64,000 bases of DNA from Thysanoteuthis rhombus (GCA_963457665.1 OY735207.1:33635816-33699815), one strand, 5' to 3'; positions 1 through 12,249 are shown, numbered from the stretch's first letter. Translations and numbers: made by a program. Notes: a model not told the origin generated them from the sequence alone.

Positions 1-423
1 ACCATTCGTCTTATAGTTCGGCATATAAAGTAGTTTATTTTTATGATCTGACATTTCAAAACCAGAGAAACTGGTAGCCAGTTTTTGCGTTGTAGGTATT
101 TCTTGTCTACATTCATAGAACACCAAGTTAGTATCAAATGAATTAGCAGAGATGTACAGGATTAGCTCATTAATCATCACTCCATGACAAATCCCTTAGG
201 GATTTTACACTGTACTGTTAATATATCTCAGATGAACAAGTCTTCTCTCTTTCTTTGCAATAAATATATACTGCTTTTCTCTGCCATCTTAAACATGAAT
301 CATTAGGTCATTACACATGAAACATTGTTTATTTTTTACATCATAGTCAATAATGCCCAAGGTGAAAAATTTACAAGCATAATTGCATTTGGTTTACAGA
401 ATCAATGTAAATAGAGATATGAT
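1..423. other. AT-rich stretch, nothing recognised
   Basis: No open frame of note, RNA gene or repeat is recognised. It precedes the mariner remnant. Confidence 0.5.
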
Positions 424-429
424 TTGTTA

Positions 430-1095
430 TTACAGGAAATTTTTGAGCCTTCAACAACAATGGTGTCAATCCAAGAAGTTAGACTAAATTTCATGTACAA
501 TTTCAAATTAGAAGATTATGCTGCTCAACCTACTGATGATGTTATCAAAACATTTGGGGTAAGCATAACTAGAGTGCAAATAGTTCACCATTTGTTCAAC
601 GAGTTTAGGTCGGGAAATATGGATAGCAGTAATAGATCTCAAGGGAGACCTGAACATGTTCTTAATGGTAAAGAATTATCAACAGCCGTGACCAACGACC
701 CACAAATAATGATTCAAGCATGTACTGGACACTAAAGAATTTCAACAGTGACAATATCATATCATTTCATAGCAATAGCGAAGGTTTAAAAGATTGGAAA
801 AATGGGTCCCCCACGTAGACTGAGAGAAATGCTCAATGATAATGCAAGACCCCACAACTCTCAGCTGACAGTGTCTAAGCTTAGAAAATTGGAATATAAA
901 GTCTTGCAGCATTTTCCATATCCATTGTATATTTCTAGAGGAGATTATCAGCTTTTCAAGCATTTTAAGCTTGCTTTTACTGAAATTGTGACCACTAAAT
1001 CAAAAGAATTTCATAAAGATGGTATATCATCATTGGAAGATCATGGGAAAAAGATTGTAGCTTGAAATGGGTCATGTTTTGATTAACTATTTTTT
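430..1095 (+). mobile_element. Mariner-type transposase remnant, broken and internally deleted
   Basis: Two open pieces in different frames match the two ends of a mariner transposase. The first (about 460-735) has the N-terminal helix-turn-helix signature: the YNFKLEDYAAQ segment followed by FNEFRSGNMD and a GRPE motif, as in SETMAR/Hsmar1-like proteins. The second (802-1065) has the catalytic C-terminal part: LNDNARPH, carrying the second catalytic Asp, then ISRGDYQLFKH, carrying the third. The central catalytic block between them is missing and the frame is broken, so it cannot encode an active enzyme. Terminal inverted repeats were not identified. Family assignment rests on motif order. 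It would normally move by cut-and-paste into TA sites. Confidence 0.75.
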
Positions 1096-1834
1096 GTTGT
1101 TCATATCACCCTTCATCTTACTATTAAAAAACAACATTTCGTACATAGCAACCAAATGAATTAAATCAAATTAACTCATAAAGTATAATGATAATCTTTG
1201 GGAGTTATTTCAACCCTAGCAACACCAGATAATCTTGGGCATTATTGGAAAAATTGGGTTCTTTTGTATGTGTTATGATATCACAGATAGGATTTATAAA
1301 ACATTTCAAAATTTTCATGCCTTCAAATCATTTCATATATGGTGACAGTAAGTTCTAGCAATAGGGAGGAAAGAAATAATAATCATGGTTGCATTTTAGT
1401 GCCAACAGCATTTGAATATGGTTCATGTTGACATAGTTTAGGCTGTTCTTATTACTCCTAACAGGCTTTATTTCTACTCCACCTATCCCTCACTCATGAA
1501 GCATTGTCGAGAATGATTTTTTCAACAAGCATTTCTTTCATCTTGATTTTAGTTGCTTTTTATTGCAACACTTGGACTATCGTTCTATAGTTGTTAGTAA
1601 GTAACACAGGTTGAGATTATAAAATAAAGCTCTTTCCTAGCTTTACTTAGAACAGCACAAGACCATAAGTGTGAGGCACTCAGTGAAAACCCACCTCACT
1701 TGAATAGTAATAGTCCACAAGACTAGTTTATTAACCTTACTCCAGGGCAAAGCACCCAATTAGGTCGGCTTTCATTATTATTAGAGACTGTCAACCGAAG
1801 CTGTCAACATAGGTTTCTTCAGTTTTGGCTGGCT
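1096..1834. other. Unannotated intergenic DNA
   Basis: AT-rich; no gene, RNA or known repeat recognised. The last about 150 bases are slightly GC-richer and may be an old repeat. Confidence 0.4.
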
Positions 1835-1917
1835 GTGTATGTATGTATGTATGTATGTATGTATGTATGTATGTATGTATGTATATATATATATGTATGT
1901 ATGTATATATATATATG

Positions 1918-1972
<55 letters not shown>

Positions 1973-2045
1973 GAGTATATGTATGTATGTATATATGTAT
2001 GTATGTATGAATATATATATGTATGTATGCATGTGCATATGTATC
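1835..2045. repeat. Compound (TATG)n/(TA)n microsatellite
   Basis: Runs of GTAT units grade into pure TA and back, for about 200 bases. Open frames here on both strands (Tyr/Ile/Cys/Val or His/Ile/Tyr repeats) are artefacts of the repeat. Confidence 0.95.
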
Positions 2046-2939
2046 ACATGTAAAGGTCACAGCAATGAAGCTAGAGGGCTGAAGATTTCAACATTTACTC
2101 CTTGATTTGTCAAGAAAGAAATGAAACAACTGTAAATATCAAACATAGTGAAAGGGTCTATCCTTTTTATTTGTGTCTTTGTTTTGTGTATTCCAGCATA
2201 CCAAGCCGGATCATTTTTTCTACTAACTTGAAAATTGGCATCAGTACTCCACCAGATCCCTTTAAAAAAAAAATGATTTTTGGAAAAAAAATGCTCTTTT
2301 GACCTTTTGGGGGCCTTATTCTATAGAGTTTGATAATAGCATCTAGATTCTCTGGAATATAAATGTTTCTAGATGATTTTTTTACTTTTATCTTGAATGT
2401 TATCCAGTGGAAGACACCAGTGATGTTATAAATAGAATTTTTTCTGACCGAATTTTTTCTTCGATAGAATTTTTTAACATAACTTAAAATTTTGATGCTA
2501 CAGTTGTTCAATTATTGACTGCAATGACAATTTTTTTTTTTTTTTAAGTTCCCCTCCCAAATAGGTTTTTAGCGGGGGGGGGTTGGGTTCGAGATGCAAT
2601 CGGAGTTTTTCCTAAATCGATTCCTTAGTTTTTGTCTGGCAGCGTTCATGCTTGTTTTTTGGAAATTCAGACATTCTTGGTGATCACTGTCTGACAAAAG
2701 GTGAGAAGTAACTTATTTGTTGATCACCACTTTTTCAAATTTTTTAATTGATTACTCCCAACATGGCAGTCTACCAAAAGATGTTGGTCACATGACCAAT
2801 TCAATTGAGTGACTAACAAGACCTGTTATGATTGTTGGTCTATCCTTGAATTCCTTGCATTATTGCAAAAGTCAGAAAGGGGTTTAAAAATTTAATAATA
2901 TTTTTGTTTGTTTTTTTTATTTACTGGTTTCCTTCACTA
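2046..2939. other. Unannotated intergenic DNA
   Basis: No gene is supported. Contains a T-run near 2530 and a run of eight or nine G near 2575. A short open frame on the minus strand (2167-2511) has no recognisable domain. Confidence 0.4.
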
Positions 2940-3235
2940 TCTGAAAGTATAGTTTTCCCCCAAAAAATCTATCATGAGCCAAAAAGGCTTAAAGCAAAGA
3001 AGCAATTGCCAATAATTTACATGGAAAAATGTTAATGATGGTCTGTTAGGCTGAAGCACCGGAGGTTTTGGTGATGGGAGACACAGGAGACAAGGGTCTA
3101 GGAGAAAGAGGAAGAAGGTGCAAGCTGCCTCTATAAAGGTTGGCTTCAATATTAATGCTGAATGCAATTTTAGCTTCCTCTTGTGAAAGTGAAAAAGTGG
3201 TGTAAGGTAAACTTTTGAGAAGTGAGTGAGTATTT
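2940..3235 (+). repeat. MITE-like dispersed repeat, copy 1
   Basis: Shares blocks, in the same order and orientation, with copies at about 12.8, 22.2 and 55.3 kb: the GTTAGGCTGAAGC block, GGTGATGGGAGACACAGGAG, a GAAAGAGGAAGAAGGTGCA block, a TGCCTCTATAA block, and a terminal AAAGTGGTGTAAGGTAAACT block. The terminal block is roughly the reverse complement of the opening block of the best copy, which suggests a non-autonomous DNA transposon. No coding capacity. Confidence 0.65.
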
Positions 3236-3677
3236 ATTTCTTAGAAATGAAGTCTGTTAGATCAATATAGTTTTTAACTATTCAAGAAAAATAATGTAAC
3301 ATCCATGGCCAACATTTTCATTAGAAAATATGATTCATTCAGCAAGATTATGGCTAAATTTTTCAATACTCTTGGGACAGCATATATGAGGGTCATTGCT
3401 ATGATTTATGATATTGTTGAATATCTGTTGGGTTTTGTTTTGAGATTCTCAACATTGTTGATATGTTTGCTTCCTAGTCGACACTAAACAAACATTGACA
3501 TTGGTAAATAACTATAAAGACACTGAATTAGTTGATGCTTTTTAAATCTATGCGAAATGTCTTTTACCCAGATTATCCAAAAAACAGACATTACAATTCT
3601 CCAGAAAGCAAACATTACTTTCTCAAATGCAATTTTAGTCATACGCACATCCACATATATATGTATTAAATTTGATA

Positions 3678-3679
<2 letters not shown>
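3236..3679. other. Unannotated intergenic DNA
   Basis: Short open frames (for example 3305-3487, plus) show no recognisable domain. Confidence 0.4.

Positions 3680-3722
<43 letters not shown>
3680..3722. repeat. (TA)n microsatellite
   Basis: About twenty uninterrupted TA units. Confidence 0.95.
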
Positions 3723-3724
<2 letters not shown>

Positions 3725-4199
3725 GTGTACTTTAGAGAGTGAGACAGACTCGGGAGTGAAGTTTTTGGTGGTAAGGTTTATTAATCCTTATATGTCAATA
3801 GTCCATACATGTTTCGGGATTTCTCCCATCATCAGTGGTGCGTGTTGTGTGAGTGTGGATTAAAATATATATATAGTGAAGGAAAACAATTATTTGGACA
3901 TTTGCAAAATATCCATTTGGTGTATTTCTGATCTCATATTCACTCTAGATTTACACTGGTGATGTATTTTGATATAAAATCAAAAATTACTAAAAGATAA
4001 ATACATATTTCTAAACATACAATACAGAATAAAATATAAACAAAAGTGATGGCATTTTGACACTCTTAAAAATTAATCATAAAAAAGTTATTTAAAAAGG
4101 AATGCAGGCCTCATCCTAAACGTAACTGCATAAAAACTTTTGAAATGTTCCAACAATACTTAACTAAGCTATGAATTCATCAGTCGTAATTTACTACTT
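3723..4199. other. Intergenic DNA with a repeat-end-like motif
   Basis: On the minus strand at about 3806-3842 is a CTGATGATGG motif followed by CCCGAAACATG. A similar arrangement lies on the plus strand at about 9405-9441. The rest is AT-rich and unassigned. Confidence 0.35.
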
Positions 4200-4870
4200 T
4201 TACCTTCTTTTTATGAGGCAGTCATGGTTGAGGTGAAGGAGCTCTCAACCAAACAAAAAAATCTCGTAATTAAGCAACGCAATGGAGGTTTGAGCTATAG
4301 GGCCATTGCCAAGATGCTAAATATCCCTGTCAGTACCACTGGATCAATTGGAAGAAGTTTGGCACCACCAGAAACCCTCCTCAAACTGGCACACCATGGG
4401 AAATCTCTCCATGAGCAGCTAAAAAAATACTAAGAATCATCAAAGCGAATTGGATGGTAACTTGAAAGGGAATCCAAAGAGATTCAAGAGCAGCTGGTAC
4501 ATCAGTTACTAAAAGATCTGCTAGTAATGAACTACACAGGAATGGCTTAAAATCCCATATGCAACATAAGACATCTTTGTTAAAAAGAGGCAACAAGATT
4601 CTCAGATAAATTTCACTCATAAACATTTAGAAAACCCAAATTATTTTAGGGGAATATTCTCTGGTCAGATGAATCAAAAACTGAACTTTTTGGAAAAAAC
4701 CAGCTCATCATACATGAAGAACTAATAGATTGTTTTAAGATCCAAAAAAAAACATCCCCCAGTAAAGCACAGAGGTGGAATTATCATGATTTGCAGGGGG
4801 GGGGGGGTTCTCTTCCAATGGCATAGGGGCATTTCATATAATTGGAGAGTGGGAATGTTAATAAAGAGAG
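4200..4870 (+). mobile_element. Tc1-type transposase remnant
   Basis: The open piece from the ATG at 4224 has the Tc1 N-terminal helix-turn-helix segment, with key stretch LSYRAIAKMLNIPVSTTGSI. Downstream, in shifting frames with stops, are decayed catalytic motifs: SDESKTELFG near 4668 (first catalytic Asp region of Tc1 enzymes) and a GGIIMI block followed by a run of eleven G near 4797. Several stops and frame changes make it a pseudogene. An intact element would encode about 340 residues. Inverted ends were not identified. Confidence 0.8.
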
Positions 4871-5815
4871 AGGGAAAAAAGGAAGATGTGACTAACAGTT
4901 CTGGGTGGAAACATTACTGAGATTGTTGGCAAAAAACAGACCAGCTGGATAAGCCATTTTTGACTAGATTTAGCCAATTTTTTTGTAATTTATCAAATGA
5001 AAATCTACGATAACTGATACAGTATATAGTTATTTCCTTTGATAAGTCAGTTGGAAAAAAAGGGAAAATCTAGCTGATTTTTGTCATTTTCAAAGAGTTT
5101 CAGCTGTCAATAACAAACCATATTTGGCTTCACTGGATGGGGTTGGAAGGAAATTTTTGTATTCTATGTCAACTTTTATGGATAATACCTTTAATGCTGG
5201 GTGGATAATTTAATGAGGGAGTGGGAAAAAAAGATTTACCTGATCAGCAGACTGGTTGGGATAGGAAGGAAATTTTCTTATTATGTATCAATATTTGAAT
5301 GCTTCATAATCATATCAATACTCCTACTACCCAATAAAGCTGCTATAACAACTAAAAACAACTAATACTACTGATATTAAAAACAAAATTACATCCTTTG
5401 GCTGTGAAATCACATACTTATGCAATATACAGTATCAAACATGTTTTCTATCTGAATGCTCATTTGTCTCTTGCCTCATTTTATCTTCCATCTTAATCCA
5501 ATCACAACTCATCCATACACTATCCATTGACATACAAAGTTAAGGACAATAAATGTAATAATTCAACTTTTTTTCCCAGTTGAATCTTTTTTAAACTGTG
5601 GATTTTCCACGTGTTTATTGCCACACGCTGACAGCAAAAATTCATATCAAAGTACTAGCAGAGGATTCCTGCTGTTGACAGGGAAAACCAAACCTCAAAT
5701 TTGACAACATTAGTGAGGAAATAATGCTTAACTGTATGCAGGAGTGTAGGGCTGGCTTTGGGTTTGCGAGAGGTTAATTGATCCCTAGCCAATGCTGGGA
5801 ATCCTTGTTAGTATA
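4871..5815. other. Unannotated, probably degraded repeat DNA
   Basis: Two loosely similar blocks (about 5140 and 5255), both with GGAAGGAAATTTT, hint at an old tandem or transposon-derived origin. No gene recognised. Confidence 0.35.
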
Positions 5816-5842
5816 TATATATATATATATATATGTATATGT
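5814..5842. repeat. (TA)n microsatellite
   Basis: Short TA run directly before a SINE tail. Confidence 0.9.
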
Positions 5843-5849
5843 ATGAATG

Positions 5850-6055
5850 ATCATAAATTGCATTATATTGTATTGAAACCCTCATTTGAAATGATCTTCC
5901 ATCATCACTATATTATTGCATGTATTACTTGGGCTAGGTAATAAAAATAAAATAAACAGTTGAAGGAAATAGGGCTGCTGCAGGAATCTAGGCCAAATGA
6001 CGGCAGATGATTCAAATAAGTGTTTCAATATAATATAACGCAATTTATAATCATA
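5850..6055. repeat. Two truncated SINE 3' regions joined in inverted orientation
   Basis: Bases 5850-5985 match the minus-oriented 3' half of the SINE at 6543-6790 (TTTGAAATGATCTTCCATCA, then AATAAAATAAACAGTTGA, then GCTGCAGGAAT). At about 5987 the match switches strand: AGGCCAAATGACGGCAGATG through ATATAACGCAATTTATAATC is the tail of the same family on the plus strand. Neither half retains the complete tRNA-like head. Confidence 0.65.
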
Positions 6056-6059
6056 TCCA

Positions 6060-6509
6060 TTTCTTGATGCATATATATATGTAAATACATATGATTTATC
6101 ACATTAATGAGTTTATATATGAATATATGTGTATGCATATATGTAACAAAAATATCTTTCTATACATATATGTATCTATGAATCATATACACACATATAT
6201 AGATATAAAAAATATATTTTTATACACACAAAAGATTTATTGATGTACTTTCACACACACTCGCACAATACACATATATATACATGCATAAACTTTATAC
6301 CATCAAGATGAACACGTATATTAATACAAAAATATGTTTGTATTTTACATTATGTAGGCTAACTTTGTATATATATGTACAAAAAAGTTTTCATATTCAG
6401 TTTTAGAAATATATACATGCATACATACATATTTTCAGACTTATATACAAAAGGCAATATGTGTATTTATCAATACAAATATTTCTATATTTCTATCTAT
6501 CTATCTATC

Positions 6510-6542
<33 letters not shown>
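6060..6542. repeat. AT-rich cryptic microsatellite region ending in (TA)n
   Basis: Imperfect ATACATA, CACACA and TATC runs. A TATC block (about 6493-6510) runs into (TA)n at 6513-6542. Confidence 0.75.
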
Positions 6543-6545
<3 letters not shown>

Positions 6546-6790
6546 GATCCAATAAAATGATTACAAATTACATCATATCGTATTGAAACTTATTTGAAAT
6601 GATTTCCCATCATCACACAATTGATATATCACTTGACCAAATAAAGGTAAATAGAATAAAAAATAAAAGAAAAAGGGCAATTACAGGAATCGAACCTGCA
6701 ACCGATGGGGTAGCTGCTCCACCGTAGTGTTGATCTTACCATTGAGTAAAACAGCCACTGGTAATGCGAAAGCCCAAATAACTATTAAGT
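6543..6790 (-). repeat. tRNA-derived SINE
   Basis: On the minus strand the head (about 6770-6680) has a tRNA-like pol III promoter: an A-box-like GGCTGTTTTACTCAATGGTA and a B-box-like GGTTCGATTCC. A unique body follows and ends at the (TA)n tract. The same family recurs at 24425-24645, 52527-52800 and 52905-53130. It lacks the pairing of a functional tRNA, so it is a retroposon. Several tRNA-derived SINE families are known from cephalopods. Confidence 0.8.
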
Positions 6791-8431
6791 CTGTGTGTGT
6801 GTGTGTGTAATGGTTACACCTCAAAAATATGCTCAATCTCTTTTATAAACTTAATTGTTTTATTTATGGGTGTATAGAATAAATATCACAAAAGATACCT
6901 AGATTTATAATTTTGTAATATTTTTTGTATTTTAATATCAATTTTACCTTTTCTCTCCTTCTTCTTTCTGTGTATTTAACACTCTTTTTTTGTTCCTTGT
7001 CTCTTTCTCTTTTTCCTCAGTCTTATTTTTCTCCCATTTAAAACTTTTCCAGAAATTGGTAAAAATTCTTCTCTACAAAAATGTTTACTTGTGATCCGAT
7101 CACTAAAGGGCTCGTTTCCATAATTCCGGGTAGAGCCACGAATACAGAGTGAGGGACAGAGAATGTCACCCCAGGCTCCCGAAAACAATAAGAAGAACCT
7201 AATAAAATAAAAATTTGAGCTGTCCAGCGTCGTACTTGTAATTCTTTCCTTTCCTTGACCCAGGCAGTCTCATCTCTCTTCGCACATTGTCTTTTTCTCA
7301 TGACCCGCCCTACCCATCAAGCGTCAGTTCATTCAGCATCATCCTGCCCCTCGGTTTCTTTTTATGCTTCTTTATTTTATTTTCCCCTCGGTGCGAGATG
7401 TCATACTTCCCTTAACTGGATTCCCCAAATGAATTCTGGTGTTGCATAGCGTTTTTCTTTTTTTAAATATTGACTTTTTTTTACGTAGAAATAGCGATCT
7501 TTCTCATTCATCATGAAGATAGTCAGAGTGCAAAAATGAGATAAAATAAAAAGATAATGCTATGTTTTCTAGTTAATCTTAGAACCCCTTTACCACTGTT
7601 TTGTTGGTTTTTTTTGTCTGGCCTGGCAGCAAATATATCTGGCCATTTCTCTGGAGTGGACTGAAACAACCCTTCCACTCCCGTACGCATGCCCTCGGTC
7701 GCACACACGCATACACACACACATACACATACATACATACAATCATCTACCTGTACCAACATTCATACGTAGACTGACGCGCGTACGCACGTAAGATATG
7801 AACTTCGAACAAGCTTGGGTAGACACACGTAGCTCACAAAATCTGATACAATCGTAGAGAAGAGTAAAAATAAGACCATTAACTCTCATTCTCTCTCTGT
7901 CTCTGTTTCTCTGTCTCTCATACACATACATACGCACATACACACTCACACTCAGACACTAACATACCCACATCCCGTTAAAAATACCCAAATATACGTA
8001 CAGATACACGCACTTGTAATCTCATCACTGGTACATAGGTCTGTTGTGTCTAACTATCACCTTAAACAATTAAATGGATTTGATCTTGAAAATAATAGTG
8101 ATATTCAATTCAAATTTATTGTAATGTCTACATCTGATTAACATTTGGGTGAAAAGTCAACTGAGTCAAGATTACAAGCAATAAAAACCGAATTTACCTG
8201 ATAGACATAATAAAAGCCTACAAAATAATTTAAACATCAGGAGAAAATATATAAAATAAAAGAATTTTTCAAATGCAGAAATAGGAAAACTGACAAAAGG
8301 TCTCCAAAATAATGGAATGGAAAATTCCAAGGACCATGTTGAAAGAGACAGAGTGACATCATAATTCCAGTTTGTGCAAATGCATAGGAACTTGCCGATA
8401 TATACATATATGCTTAAATGACCAAACACTA
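6791..8431. other. Unannotated intergenic DNA with simple repeats
   Basis: (GT)n at about 6793-6809, CA/TACA-rich DNA at 7695-7745 and CT/CA-rich DNA at 7885-7960. A slightly GC-richer stretch (7080-7450) has short open frames on both strands but no recognisable domain. Confidence 0.45.
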
Positions 8432-8600
8432 GGCTTTATACAAGTCACGCTGAAAGCACCAGTTCTCATATGACCACTGAGGTTAAGCACCATTGTACCT
8501 AATCAGTTTTTGGATGGGTGACTGTTTAGGAACACGAGGACTGTAAGCAACTTATGACCTTGTGCAAGACTAAGCGAAGCTTACTAATTAAACTAAACAC
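8432..8600 (+). repeat. 5S rRNA-derived element (pseudogene or SINE3-like)
   Basis: Bases 8432-8548 follow the layout of metazoan 5S rRNA from end to end: GGCT start, GCTGAAAGCACCAGTTCTCA, then GTTAAGCACC (A-box region), then TTGGATGGGTGAC (C-box region), and closing GACTGTAAGC. Many substitutions break helices, so it is not a functional 5S gene. Bases 8549-8600 add a non-5S tail with CTTGTGCAAGACTAAGC, a motif also seen near 51975 and loosely near 12270 and 21425. A 5S head plus a shared tail is the layout of a SINE3-type retroposon, but a plain 5S pseudogene cannot be excluded. Confidence 0.75.
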
Positions 8601-9172
8601 CTATAATTACGAATAAGAAATATACAAACTTACTTGTGCTATCATACAAGTATGTACCACACCCAAATACTTATACTCTAATTCATAAATTCTTACACAT
8701 TCATACAAATAAACACATACACAGAAACACCAACGCAGACATTACAGATGCTCATGAAAAGCATAACCATACTTTCAAATACATAGCCATACATGCAAAT
8801 CAATTGACAAATACGCTGGCGTAACTGTACAAAGTACACACCCATACATAAATGCAGATGAAATACTCTTCAAAATATTCATACGCAAACGTTCTCACAA
8901 ACACTCTCTCACAAAACAGGCATACACAGCCCTCCTCCCAAATGGTCTCCCAAATATAGACTCTTATTTGAAAATGCTTATATATTATATATATATATTT
9001 TTTTATTATTAGAATTTTACAAGTCAGAATAGGTGTGAGTCCAAGAAGTCGGAGTGTCCTTGACACCAAGAAATATGCTAATTCATATTCACCCAACATT
9101 TTTTTTTAATATGAATGATATATGTTTCATGATATTTAATGATTTTATAATAATTTCTTATAATACATGATA

Positions 9173-9173
<1 letters not shown>
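8601..9173. other. Unannotated intergenic DNA
   Basis: CA- and ATACA-rich cryptic simple sequence (about 8640-8900); no gene recognised. Confidence 0.4.
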
Positions 9174-9203
<30 letters not shown>

Positions 9204-9208
9204 ATCTG
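9174..9208. repeat. (TC)n microsatellite
   Basis: TC dinucleotide run with a few TATC interruptions. Confidence 0.9.
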
Positions 9209-10339
9209 GGAGTATTATCAGAATCCTGAAATTGAGTCTCTTCTATTTATTAATCTTGTCTCAGCATCCTCATCCCCTCTGGAAGCAGTGGCCATTACAT
9301 TCCAGCCTGTCTGCCAATTTGACAGGGTCAGTTTTTCTTTACCTAACAGTGCATCCTCTGGATTATCCCTTCATCTGTTCCTCTCTGATTCACACCGGTG
9401 GCAGAACTGATGAAGGCACTGTTATAAGTCGAAATATGTTCCGAGGGGGAGGGAGGAGAAAAATAGCCTGTCATCATTGCCGAGTCATTTAAAATGCTGG
9501 ACACTCATAAACGCTGATCTATTTTCTGAACGAAGAATCATGAATACAGACTGTCTTTCAAGGTTTGTTATTGTATCTAGGAAACAACATAATAGAGAAT
9601 TCCCACCCACCGCTGAAACACACACCAAAAGATTTAGAAGGTTTACATGACTAATATCATCAACATTTTGATTTGATCTGATGTATTGATGTATAAGGAT
9701 CTAGAAATTTTAAATCATATGAATGACACATGCACACACACTCTTGTATATACATATACATATACATATATATGTGCGTGTGTGTGTGTGCATACTATTT
9801 TCAAACTCTGAATTGCTCAGGTACAAGACTAATCTACACGTATATCTTTTCAGACTGTTTTCTGTTACAGTGTGAGTGTGTGCACACATACACGTATCCA
9901 CCCATGTATATACAATCTCTAATTCAAATATTCTAAAAAAAATGCAAAGTTCTGGAAACTGGATATCTTTCCATAGATGTCATCTGCAAACTGAAGCTTG
10001 TGTTTGGTGCCAAAGATGACCCACATGCTAAACCAAGGTCATCTTAAGGGCCTCGTGGAGCATAGTGGAATTCATCATTTCAAGACAGCCTTGGTTGTGT
10101 CTCAATGCTCCTACTAGTCAGATGTGTCTCTGCTGCTCACAGATACTTTGTTTATATTTTAGTGATTTTTTTTATTTTGAAGACTGCCAAAATGTTGAAA
10201 AGAGCTACAAATATCCCGATTGATAAATAGGCGGAGTAAAAGAGAAAGTGTTTGTCATTATTGATATGATATCTGTACTACCATTCTGAAATCTGAAAAA
10301 TTCAAAATAAGTGTCTGGTCCCAAGAGTTTTGGATAAGA
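9209..10339. other. Intergenic DNA, possible old retroelement piece
   Basis: Bases 9230-9500 are GC-richer and include an ACTGATGAAGGCACTG block followed by CGAAATATGTTCCGAGG, resembling the block near 3800 on the other strand. A (TACATA)n/(GT)n tract lies at 9745-9790. No gene is supported. Confidence 0.35.
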
Positions 10340-10345
10340 GATTAT

Positions 10346-10402
<57 letters not shown>
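10340..10402. repeat. (TA)n microsatellite
   Basis: More than 25 TA units. Confidence 0.95.
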
Positions 10403-10406
<4 letters not shown>

Positions 10407-12249
10407 TATATATTCTGTTTTTTTTAAATAATTTTAAAACAATAAAACGACAGAATTGTGTAAAGAATCAAAATTCTTTTGTAATATGTAAAAAACATCA
10501 GTTTTATTTATGAAAAATCAGAGATACCATTTTGTGGAATTGTTTTCCGTCCTAATACAGACACCAGCAGCAACAGTAGTAGCAATGTATATGCAAACAC
10601 ACGGATGCAGTAGAGACTTGCCATAATCCCTTCCTCTATTTCTGTTTGCTTTAGCATGACAGAAATCAATTAACAAACAAACAAAAAATTGACTGTATTT
10701 ATATTATGAGATGACGTAAGGACTTCTATACCGGTAAACTGAATCAAAAACAGGCTTGATAACATGAATGTTGATTTGTTAGAAAATCAATTTTGTCTGT
10801 AAGGTTTGTATTAGCTAAATGTGAGAATGTTGTGGGATCCTATTATAATAGAATATAAGAGTTGGACTGAGATAAGTGCCCTTTTGGGAAAGAATACTTA
10901 CTTCAGCTAAGAATAATAGAAAATTATACAATATTGTACACCTACAATATCAAGTAAATATATCATTAGTTTCAGACCTTGGGGATCATTGTCTTATTAG
11001 GATAAAGGTATTCTCAGCTGAACATACCATAATTACCATTTTTTAGTTCTGGGTGTGGTCAAAGATTTTTCCCACGTAAATTATTGGTAATTGCTTCACA
11101 TCACTTCGGACTGCAGATGAAACCTGTACTCGATATTACATTGCCTTTTTTTTTTCTTTTCCTTTCTCTTTCTTCAAGTTTCTCTTCATTTCTCTTATCT
11201 CAATTCTGTTATCACTTTCATTTTCACTTTAGATCACAATTCATCATTCTCTTTCTCCGAACAATTCTACCTTTCTCTTCCAGCTCTTTCTTTCTGCCTC
11301 TGCTGGGTCGGGAAGCCAATAATTAACTAAAGCTCGGTGACTGCCTTCCTTACCCCCTGCAGACTGCACTTTCCCATTGCACTAAGAAGGGTAGGACATG
11401 CTCCAATGTCTGCAGCAATTTCTGGGTGATCCACATAAAAAAAACGGACAAGGGGGTGGGGAGGCTGTATCACCCACCCCCACCCCCCACGAGCACCACT
11501 AGAAAAATGATCACATATTCTGCCTTAGCGGTGTGCCTAAATCTCTTTACTTTATCTTACATTTTCCCTCCTTCTGTTTCTCTCTCTCTTGCTACTGTCT
11601 TTCTTGTTGTCAAAAACGCTCCAGCCTATGAGACCTATCCCATCTTTGACTCAGAAAATTTGGAAAAAAAAAACAATATAAAATTAAGGTCTCTGCACTT
11701 TTACCTACTTCACCAAGATGTTTTGTAGGTGTTTTCTCTGTTTAACTCTTTTGTCACTTAATGATATTCTCTTGAAGTCATTTAACGAGAGTGAAAATAC
11801 CAGAAATATTGATATGCATCATCTAATCGGCTACTAGTCCATTAGCTTGTCTACCATAGTATACAGACTCATAAATTAAATTATTTTGATTATGCAATTT
11901 TTTTTTAATCATTTTGGGACACTTTTGTTTATTTACTATTTTATTCTAAATATCATTTATGCACTTCATTTCACTTCATACAGAAGTTCAGATTACTGTT
12001 TAGTATAGATTACCTTCCTTCCTAGTTAGAATAGACCTTTGAAAAAAGTAACCTTTGGGTAGATAATTTTTTGCCACTTATTTCAGGGGACGTACAGTAT
12101 TTTTATCTATTGTTTTCTACATTTTTTATTTTTTTAATCAAGTGATGAATGAAAAGAAAGTATAACAAATGGATTTTAATACCCACATAACAACGATCAT
12201 AGAACAATGGATCGTAATCTAGTCTTGCGAACTATCATTCAATCCTCAT
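10403..12249. other. Unannotated intergenic DNA
   Basis: Pyrimidine-rich stretches (11130-11290 and 11520-11600) give Ser/Phe/Leu-rich open frames that look like composition artefacts. A C-run lies near 11475. No gene or known repeat recognised. Confidence 0.4.

Noticed and set aside
1781..2105. Several open frames of 66-89 codons on both strands rich in Tyr/Ile/His/Cys/Val
   Set aside because: They are translations of the TATG/TA microsatellite. The same applies to frames at 3557-3863, 24793-24975 and 56010-56276.
6680..6770. Possible tRNA gene on the minus strand
   Set aside because: A and B boxes are present, but the acceptor and anticodon stems do not pair convincingly, and the block recurs with the same non-tRNA body at 24.4, 52.5 and 52.9 kb, so it is a SINE head.
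8432..8548. Functional 5S rRNA gene
   Set aside because: Too many substitutions relative to the conserved 5S layout, a single copy, and an attached unrelated tail.
11084..11728. Ser/Phe/Leu-rich plus-strand frames
   Set aside because: They follow pyrimidine-rich tracts and have no domain or conserved-looking motif.
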